Shown here: in pieces, positions 5,721-10,217 of the stretch
Numbering within the stretch: the first letter of the stretch is position 1
Layout of the letters: every line of letters starts with the position of its first letter
Source: Coprococcus sp.
Lineage (GTDB): Bacteria > Bacillota > Clostridia > Lachnospirales > Lachnospiraceae
DNA length: 10,217 nucleotides
Direction: 5' to 3'
Assembly: GCA_016296785.1 (NCBI GenBank)
Contig: JAEDHX010000068.1
Location: forward strand, 1-10,217
Position numbers and translations under genes: made by a program
Notes under the pieces: generated by a model
The model's database searches: none
What the model was told of the DNA's origin: nothing
What the model saw: the letters and a program-made list of their open reading frames with translations, nothing else

Positions 5721-6833
5721 ATGGCAAGTTTATCACTTAAGAACATCTACAAGGTTTATCCTAACGGATTCAATGCTGTTAAGGATTTCAACATGGAGAT
5801 TGAAGACAAAGAGTTCATCATTTTCGTTGGACCATCAGGTTGTGGTAAATCAACAACACTTAGAATGATTGCAGGTTTGGAAGATATCAGCTCAGGTGAG
5901 TTATGGATTGGCGACAAGCTTGTAAACAATGTAGAGCCTAAGGACAGAGATATTGCGATGGTATTCCAGAACTACGCTTTGTATCCTCATATGTCAGTTT
6001 ATGATAACATGGCATTTGGTCTTAAGCTTAGAAAGGTACCTAAGGAGAAGATTGATAAGGCTGTTCATGAAGCAGCTAAGATTCTTGATATTGAGCATCT
6101 TCTTGACAGAAAGCCAAAGGCTTTATCAGGTGGTCAGAGACAGAGAGTTGCTATGGGACGTGCTATCGTTCGTGAGCCAAAGGTATTCCTTATGGACGAG
6201 CCACTTTCAAACCTTGATGCTAAGCTTCGTGTACAGATGCGTGTTGAGATTTCAAAGTTACATCAGAGACTTCAGACAACTATCATCTACGTTACACATG
6301 ACCAGACAGAGGCTATGACACTTGGTACAAGAATCGTAGTTATGAAGGATGGTATTATTCAGCAGGTTGATACACCACAGAACTTATACGATAAGCCATG
6401 TAACTTATTCGTAGCAGGTTTCATGGGTATGCCACCAATGAACTTCATTGATTGTAAGGTTGTTAAGTCTGGATCAGATGTATTACTTATGTTTGGTTCA
6501 CATTCAATTAAGATTCCTGATAGCAAGGCTGAGAGACTTATTGCTCTTGATGCTATCGATAAGGATGTTGTTCTTGGTATCCGTCCAGAAGATATTCATG
6601 ATGAGCAGTTATTCATCGAGTCATCACCAGAAAGTGTTATCGATGCAAGAATTAACATCTACGAGATGTTAGGTGCTGAAGTTTACTTATACTTCACAAT
6701 CGATCAGTTCGATATCACAGCTAGAGTAAATTCACGTACAACAGCTAGACCTGGCGATACAGTACAGTTTGCATTTGACTTAAGCAAGATACACATCTTC
6801 GATAAGGAGACAGAGGAAATCTTAGTTAACTAA
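5721..6833 (+). CDS. ugpC: Sugar ABC transporter ATP-binding protein, UgpC/MsmK (MsmX) type
   Basis: A 370-residue ATPase that powers carbohydrate importers of the CUT1 class from the cytoplasmic face. The nucleotide-binding domain (about 3-235) has Walker A GPSGCGKST (37-45), Q-loop Q83 (VFQNYALYPHM), signature LSGGQ (135-139), Walker B VFLMDE (155-160), D-loop SNLDAK and switch H193 (YVTHDQ). The C-terminal about 135 residues form the MalK-like regulatory/TOBE domain, including LGIRPEDIHDEQ. All catalytic residues are intact. No permease or binding-protein gene is adjacent, and the gene has its own promoter region and strong terminator, so it is probably a shared ATPase serving several sugar importers, as shown for MsmX in Bacillus and MsmK in streptococci. 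Codon use is strongly biased: I count only one ATA among roughly 35 Ile codons, against frequent ATA in the neighbouring genes. This suggests high expression. Confidence 0.93.
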   Translation: MASLSLKNIYKVYPNGFNAVKDFNMEIEDKEFIIFVGPSGCGKSTTLRMIAGLEDISSGELWIGDKLVNNVEPKDRDIAMVFQNYALYPHMSVYDNMAFGLKLRKVPKEKIDKAVHEAAKILDIEHLLDRKPKALSGGQRQRVAMGRAIVREPKVFLMDEPLSNLDAKLRVQMRVEISKLHQRLQTTIIYVTHDQTEAMTLGTRIVVMKDGIIQQVDTPQNLYDKPCNLFVAGFMGMPPMNFIDCKVVKSGSDVLLMFGSHSIKIPDSKAERLIALDAIDKDVVLGIRPEDIHDEQLFIESSPESVIDARINIYEMLGAEVYLYFTIDQFDITARVNSRTTARPGDTVQFAFDLSKIHIFDKETEEILVN

Positions 6834-6860
6834 TTAAGAACGAATCTGAATAAATTTATA

Positions 6861-6903
6861 GGGAAAATGTAGAAAAATCTACATTTTCCCTTTTATTTTT
6901 TTT
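6861..6903 (+). terminator. Strong Rho-independent terminator of ugpC
   Basis: A perfect 13-bp stem GGGAAAATGTAGA (6861-6873) / TCTACATTTTCCC (6878-6890) with loop AAAA, followed by a T-rich tract of 13 bases broken by one A. Confidence 0.95.
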
Positions 6904-6930
6904 GATTATGCATTAGAATAGATGTATAGT
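6902..6930 (+). promoter_or_regulatory. SigA-type promoter for the CdaR-like regulator gene
   Basis: TTGATT (6902-6907), a 17-base spacer, TATAGT (6925-6930). The -35 begins inside the end of the ugpC terminator T-tract. The leader would be about 25 bases. Confidence 0.65.
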
Positions 6931-6961
6931 GTATTTTGTAAAAACTTAAGGAGTGAAAATA

Positions 6962-8050
6962 ATGATATCAAACCAGATACTTCAGGATACTATTGATGGG
7001 TTAAAGAGTATCACGCGTACAGATTTGTGCGTTCTTGATACAGAGGGTAAGCTTCTTGCATCCACATTGAAGGATATTGAGGATTGTGAGGATGCAGTGC
7101 TTGCATTTGTTGATTCACCTGCAGAGAGCCAGGTGGTAAGGGGTTACCAATTTTTTACGGTATTTGATGATAACCAGTTAGAGCATATACTTATGGCTAA
7201 GGGAGAAACTGATGACACATATATGGTTGGCAAGATTGCTGCCTTCCAGATACAGAATCTTCTTGTAGCATATAAAGAAAGATTTGATAAGGATAATTTT
7301 ATTAAGAATCTTCTTCTTGATAATTTGCTTCTTGTTGATATTTACAATAGAGCTAAGAAGCTTCATATTGATACTGATGTAAGAAGAATAGTATTTATCA
7401 TTGAGACAAAGAATGAGAAGGATACTAATGCTTTAGAAACGGTAAGAAATATTTTCTCAGCTAAGACTAAGGATTTCATTACAGCAGTTGATGAGAAGAA
7501 TATTATCCTTGTTAAGGAAGTTAAGTCTAATGAGACATATGACGATATGAATAAGATTGCAAGAGTAATTGTTGATATGCTTAATACAGAGGCTATGTCT
7601 TCAGTTCATGTTTCATATGGTACTATAGTTAACGAGATAAAGGAAGTTTCTCGTTCATACAAAGAAGCTAAGATGGCTCTTGATGTTGGTAAGATTTTCT
7701 ATGGCAATACTAACATTATCGCATATAGCAATCTTGGAATTGGACGTCTTATTTATCAGCTCCCTCTTCCTCTTTGTAAGATGTTTATCAGAGAGATATT
7801 TGACGGTAAGAGCCCTGATGAGTTTGATGAGGAGACGCTTACTACAATTAATAAGTTCTTTGAAAACAGCTTGAATGTTTCTGAGACTTCAAGACAGCTT
7901 TACATTCATAGAAATACTCTCGTATATAGATTAGACAAGCTTCAGAAGAGTACTGGACTTGATCTTAGAGTGTTTGAGGATGCTATTACATTTAAGATTG
8001 CACTTATGGTTGTAAAGTATATGAAGTATATGGAATCACTCGATTATTAA
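6962..8050 (+). CDS. CdaR/PucR-family transcriptional regulator
   Basis: A 362-residue DNA-binding regulator. I chose ATG at 6962: AAGGAG at 6948-6953 is 8 bases upstream, whereas the in-frame GTG at 6953 overlaps that ribosome site and cannot use it. The N-terminal about 130 residues resemble the diacid-recognition (Diacid_rec) sensor of CdaR proteins, including ISNQILQDTIDGLKSIT and a YMVGKIAAFQIQNLL helix. The middle (about 140-260) is the divergent GGDEF-like segment typical of this family, with VSYGTIVNEIKEVSRSYKEA. The C-terminus has the PucR-type helix-turn-helix (about 305-345): NVSETSRQLYIHRNTLVYRL, then a conserved DAITFKIAL helix. The effector is unknown: sugar diacids are the E. 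coli CdaR ligand but cannot be assumed here. The position directly after ugpC suggests a carbohydrate link, though a strong terminator separates the two transcripts. Confidence 0.85.
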   Translation: MISNQILQDTIDGLKSITRTDLCVLDTEGKLLASTLKDIEDCEDAVLAFVDSPAESQVVRGYQFFTVFDDNQLEHILMAKGETDDTYMVGKIAAFQIQNLLVAYKERFDKDNFIKNLLLDNLLLVDIYNRAKKLHIDTDVRRIVFIIETKNEKDTNALETVRNIFSAKTKDFITAVDEKNIILVKEVKSNETYDDMNKIARVIVDMLNTEAMSSVHVSYGTIVNEIKEVSRSYKEAKMALDVGKIFYGNTNIIAYSNLGIGRLIYQLPLPLCKMFIREIFDGKSPDEFDEETLTTINKFFENSLNVSETSRQLYIHRNTLVYRLDKLQKSTGLDLRVFEDAITFKIALMVVKYMKYMESLDY

Positions 8051-8075
8051 TTGTTGATTGAAACAATATGTTTCT

Positions 8076-8118
8076 TCGGCAGCCGGTTTATAGTATTGAT
8101 ACTGAGGTCGGCTGCCGA
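8076..8118 (+). terminator. Hairpin downstream of the regulator gene, terminator-like but lacking a U-tract
   Basis: A perfect 9-bp GC-rich stem TCGGCAGCC (8076-8084) / GGCTGCCGA (8110-8118), with a second hairpin AGTAT/ATACT (8092-8103) inside the loop. What follows is TAGTTATG, not a T-run, so it may protect the mRNA 3' end or end transcription weakly rather than act as a classical terminator. Confidence 0.45.
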
Positions 8119-8173
8119 TAGTTATGTAATAGATTAAATAATAAATAAGATTTCTTAAATTGGATGTACTTAC

Positions 8174-8202
8174 TTGACAATATATTACAAAATTGTTACA
8201 AT
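8174..8202 (+). promoter_or_regulatory. Consensus SigA promoter upstream of ftsEX
   Basis: TTGACA (8174-8179, perfect), a 17-base spacer, TACAAT (8197-8202). The leader to the ftsE ATG would be about 160 bases. The spacer and -10 are overlaid by an inverted repeat and a WalR-like box, so this promoter is probably regulated. Confidence 0.8.
8184..8200 (-). promoter_or_regulatory. Candidate WalR (YycF/VicR) binding site
   Basis: On the minus strand the sequence reads TGTAAC, 5 bases, TGTAAT, which fits the published WalR consensus TGTWAH-N5-TGTWAH at every fixed position. It lies between the -35 and -10 of the ftsE promoter and overlaps the -10, a position more usual for repression than activation. 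No walR gene is in the window. Confidence 0.45.
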
Positions 8203-8207
8203 TTTGT
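8187..8207. promoter_or_regulatory. Perfect inverted repeat (10-1-10) over the -10 of the ftsE promoter
   Basis: Arms ACAAAATTGT (8187-8196) and ACAATTTTGT (8198-8207) are exact reverse complements around one T at 8197. This is the form of an operator for a dimeric regulator, and it shares most bases with the WalR-like box. Confidence 0.55.
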
Positions 8208-8323
8208 TGTGAAGTTGATACAGATGGCAGAAAAAGGGTGTTTTTCAGGCTGGTTCCATTATTTGCTATAGAGTTTATCTGATTTTTCACAAACAAAACA
8301 CATATGGTTAGTATGTTTTGTAG

Positions 8324-8329
8324 TATAAT
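8324..8329 (+). promoter_or_regulatory. Possible second, proximal -10 element for ftsE
   Basis: A perfect TATAAT 38 bases before the ftsE ATG. No good -35 lies 16-18 bases upstream and there is no extended TG at the right spacing, so it would need an activator or may be fortuitous. Confidence 0.3.
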
Positions 8330-8367
8330 CATTAAAGCACGTTTAGACGAAAGGGATACGATACGGT

Positions 8368-9054
8368 ATGATAGAGTTAGAAAATGTTACTATGACTTAT
8401 CCTGGCGGAATGACAGCGCTTAAGGATGTTAATATAAATATTGAAAAGGGTGAATTTGTATTTATAGTTGGAAGCAGTGGTTCGGGTAAGACGACTTTAT
8501 TCAAATTGCTGCTTAAGGAGCTTAATCCTACATCGGGCAAGATTCGTGTAGCCGGATATGATTACAGCACAATTAAGAAGAATGCGATTCCTAAGGTAAG
8601 AAGGAGAATTGGTGTAGTATTCCAGAATTTCCGTCTGCTTAAGGATAGAACAATATATGAGAATGTTGCATTTGCACAGAGAGTTATCCAGACTCCTGCA
8701 AGATTTATTAGAAGAAGGGTTCCTGCGATGCTTACTCTTGTCGGACTTGCTGAGAAGTATAAGTCATATCCGAAAGAGCTATCAGGTGGTGAGCAGCAGA
8801 GAGTTGCTATGGCAAGAGCACTTGTTAATAATCCTGATATAATTCTTGCTGATGAGCCAACAGGTAACCTTGATCCTAAGAACTCTATTGATATTATGAA
8901 TCTTCTTGATGATATTAATAAGAGGGGTACAACAGTAGTAGTTGTAACTCATAATAAGGAAATCGTAAACGATATGAAGAAGCGCGTTATAACTCTTAAG
9001 AAGGGTGTAATTATAAGTGATGAGAAGCAGGGAGGATATATAGATGAAGATTAG
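8368..9054 (+). CDS. ftsE: Cell-division ABC ATPase FtsE
   Basis: A 228-residue cytoplasmic ATPase that, with FtsX, uses ATP hydrolysis to switch on peptidoglycan hydrolases across the membrane during division or elongation. It has Walker A GSSGSGKTT (35-43), Q-loop Q86 (VFQNFRLLKDRT, the FtsE-type motif), signature LSGGEQQR (138-145), Walker B IILADE (158-163), D-loop GNLDP and H195 (VVTHNKE). The sequence starts MIELENVTMTYPGG, as is usual for FtsE, and the length is typical. ATG at 8368 has AAAGGG at 8350-8355, 12 bases upstream, a rather long spacing that may lower initiation. The stop overlaps the start of ftsX by 11 bases, a common arrangement for translational coupling. The gene probably heads a unit with ftsX and the secreted coiled-coil gene. 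Confidence 0.95.
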   Translation: MIELENVTMTYPGGMTALKDVNINIEKGEFVFIVGSSGSGKTTLFKLLLKELNPTSGKIRVAGYDYSTIKKNAIPKVRRRIGVVFQNFRLLKDRTIYENVAFAQRVIQTPARFIRRRVPAMLTLVGLAEKYKSYPKELSGGEQQRVAMARALVNNPDIILADEPTGNLDPKNSIDIMNLLDDINKRGTTVVVVTHNKEIVNDMKKRVITLKKGVIISDEKQGGYIDED

Positions 9055-9952
9055 TACATTCTTTTATATCCTGAGACAGGGATTTTCGAATATAAGGAGA
9101 AATATTTTATTCTCACTTGCTTCACTTGGAACAATTATTTCATGTTTGTTCTTATTTGGAATTATATATGCTGTAATAGTAAACTTTGAGTCAGGTATGA
9201 AGGAGCTTGAGAATACTATAACGATATCAGTATTCTTTGATGAGGAGCTTCCTGATGAATCAATTCAGCTTATTGGTGAGCAGATACGAGTACTTGATTA
9301 TGTAAATACTATGGATTACATTTCGCCTGAGGAGGCATGGGATAAATTCTGTGAGCAGAATTATGACGACCCACAGGCAGCAAAGGAAGCATATGGAGAC
9401 AATAATCCGCTTCGTAATTCTGCTTCTTACTCTATCACATTAAAGGATGTATCAAAGCAGGCAGAATTTGTTGCATATGCATCTGACTTAAAGGGTGTTA
9501 GAAAGGTTAAGAGCTCTGAGGTCACAGCTGATGGAATTACCACTTTATCTTCTCTTGTGGGATATGCATCAATCGGAATTGTTGTAATATTGATGCTTGT
9601 ATCAATATTCCTTATTAGTAATACGATAACAATAGGTATTACTGTAAGAAAAGAAGAGATTGGAATTATGAAGCTGATTGGTGCAACAAACTTCTTTGTA
9701 AGGGCGCCTTTCATTATAGAAGGTATTATCATAGGTGCGATAGGCTCATGTATACCACTGTTCTTATTGCATACAATGTATGATAAGATACTTTCATATG
9801 TGGCCGGTAGATTTAAGGTAGTTACAAGCATGTTTGCATTTGTCAGCTCAGAGGAGCTGTTTAAGACCATGATTCCGGTAGGACTTATCCTTGGAATCGG
9901 TGTAGGTTTATTTGGTAGTATTGTTACAACACGTAAGCATTTGAAAGTGTAG
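9044..9952 (+). CDS. ftsX: Cell-division ABC permease-like protein FtsX
   Basis: A 302-residue membrane partner of FtsE. Cytoplasmic N-terminus (FYILRQGFSNIRRN, a family landmark), TM1 about 22-46, a large extracellular domain about 48-168, TM2 about 171-197, TM3 about 220-245 and TM4 about 272-296, ending in a basic tail (RKHLKV). The segment VRKEEIGIMKLIGATNFFVRAPF between TM2 and TM3 is the conserved coupling region contacting FtsE. The extracellular domain begins with ITISVFFDEELPDE and contains SASYSITLKD and LKGVRKVKSS, as in other FtsX proteins; this is where the hydrolase partner's coiled coil docks in characterised systems. ATG at 9044 has GGAGG at 9031-9035, 8 bases upstream, inside ftsE. 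The next gene starts 11 bases after the stop. Confidence 0.95.
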   Translation: MKISTFFYILRQGFSNIRRNILFSLASLGTIISCLFLFGIIYAVIVNFESGMKELENTITISVFFDEELPDESIQLIGEQIRVLDYVNTMDYISPEEAWDKFCEQNYDDPQAAKEAYGDNNPLRNSASYSITLKDVSKQAEFVAYASDLKGVRKVKSSEVTADGITTLSSLVGYASIGIVVILMLVSIFLISNTITIGITVRKEEIGIMKLIGATNFFVRAPFIIEGIIIGAIGSCIPLFLLHTMYDKILSYVAGRFKVVTSMFAFVSSEELFKTMIPVGLILGIGVGLFGSIVTTRKHLKV

Positions 9953-9963
9953 GGGGGATAATC

Positions 9964-10217
9964 TTGAAGAAAATTCAGTTAAAATCAAAGAAATCATTTG
10001 CTAAGGTTGCAATATTAATGGCACTCATTATGGGATGTTCACTTGGAACAGTTAGTGCGGAGACAATTCAGGATGCTAAGGATGAGAGAGATGAGGCTCA
10101 GGCTAATGAGGATGAGGCTCAGGAGATTCTTGACTCATTAGAGGAAGAACAGAATGCACTTATCGAATATGTTAAAGAGCTTGATGGTCAGCTTAATACT
10201 CTTCAGAAGGAAATAAC
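9964..10217 (+). CDS. Secreted coiled-coil protein, N-terminal part; probable FtsEX-dependent peptidoglycan hydrolase or activator (3' truncated by window)
   Basis: The first 84 residues are visible. TTG at 9964 follows a G-rich ribosome site (GGGGGG, 9952-9957) 6 bases upstream and gives a good signal peptide: basic MKKIQLKSKKSFAK, hydrophobic core VAILMALIMGCSLG, likely cleavage after VSA (about residue 32). MGC is a poor lipobox match, so secretion is more likely than lipid anchoring. From about 33 onward the chain is a charged, Ala/Glu/Asp/Gln-rich predicted coiled coil with a short internal repeat (DEAQ twice, 7 residues apart). This signal-plus-coiled-coil plan directly after ftsX is that of PcsB (CHAP domain), CwlO (NlpC/P60) and EnvC-like (LytM/M23) proteins. 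The catalytic or activator domain lies beyond the window, so the enzyme class cannot be stated. Confidence 0.8.
   Translation, partial: MKKIQLKSKKSFAKVAILMALIMGCSLGTVSAETIQDAKDERDEAQANEDEAQEILDSLEEEQNALIEYVKELDGQLNTLQKEI

Larger units (their letters stand above)
8051..8367. other. Long intergenic region between the regulator gene and ftsE
   Basis: These 317 bases hold no credible gene. They contain a stable hairpin after the regulator gene (8076-8118), a consensus promoter with an overlapping palindrome and WalR-like box (8174-8207), and a second possible -10 (TATAAT, 8324-8329). About 120 bases between the two promoter signals show nothing I recognise. Confidence 0.7.

Noticed and set aside
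6953..6961. GTG at 6953 as the regulator gene start
   Set aside because: It overlaps the AAGGAG that serves ATG 6962.
8036..8332. Open frame of 98 codons on the minus strand in the long intergenic gap
   Set aside because: No ribosome site, an Asn/Tyr/Ile-rich product typical of AT-rich noncoding DNA, and it runs through the promoter and hairpin.
9427..9870. Open frame of 147 codons on the minus strand
   Set aside because: Antisense to the conserved part of ftsX, with no start signals.
10090..10125. Tandem DNA repeat (GATGAGGCTCAG twice) in the last gene
   Set aside because: Explained by coiled-coil codon repetition (DEAQ), not a separate repeat element.

Overview
The window is AT-rich, with short intergenic gaps, strong Shine-Dalgarno sequences, several TTG starts and SigA-type promoters (TTGNNN-N17-TANNNT). 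The gene content is a hexameric-type glutamate dehydrogenase, a YitT membrane protein, a lone UgpC/MsmK-type sugar ATPase beside a CdaR-like regulator, and FtsEX followed by a coiled-coil secreted protein. Together these point to a Gram-positive anaerobe of the Clostridia, most likely Lachnospiraceae. The family assignment is inference; no rRNA or other phylogenetic marker is present.

Layout. (1) Bases 1-241 hold the 3' end of gdhA, closed by a terminator. (2) Bases 335-2595 hold a two-gene transcription unit on the + strand: a secreted zinc N-acetylmuramoyl-L-alanine amidase with C-terminal cell-wall-binding repeats, then a polytopic heavy-metal exporter of the ArsP_2 / putative manganese transporter type with a His-rich loop. 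(3) Bases 2605-2763 hold an unusually GC-rich, hairpin-dense intergenic element followed by a bidirectional terminator. (4) Bases 2746-3833 hold two minus-strand genes: a small zinc-ribbon protein and an SDR reductase most like the EF-P 5-aminopentanone reductase YmfI. (5) Bases 3893-4600 hold a divergent membrane-anchored protein with a LytR_C-like domain and its terminator. (6) Bases 4681-5532 hold a yitT-family gene. (7) Bases 5642-6903 hold a monocistronic sugar-ABC ATPase gene with a textbook terminator. (8) Bases 6902-8050 hold a CdaR/PucR-type regulator. (9) Bases 8174-10217 hold the ftsE-ftsX unit running into the 5' end of a secreted coiled-coil protein, probably the FtsEX-activated peptidoglycan hydrolase or its activator; this last gene is cut by the window edge.

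Cell-wall remodelling recurs through the window: the amidase, the LytR_C-like protein, and FtsEX with its probable hydrolase. The most informative regulatory signal is in front of ftsE. A consensus promoter at 8174-8202 carries, on the minus strand, a sequence matching the published WalR (YycF/VicR) box TGTWAH-N5-TGTWAH. The same bases also lie in a perfect 10-1-10 inverted repeat over the -10 element. WalR controls peptidoglycan hydrolases, including pcsB in streptococci, so the match makes biological sense.

I see no defence system, integrase, transposase, CRISPR array, tRNA or rRNA. The least explained sequence is the structured element at 2605-2732, part of which recurs at 4601-4618. It looks like a dispersed palindromic repeat family and is the best candidate for something undescribed.
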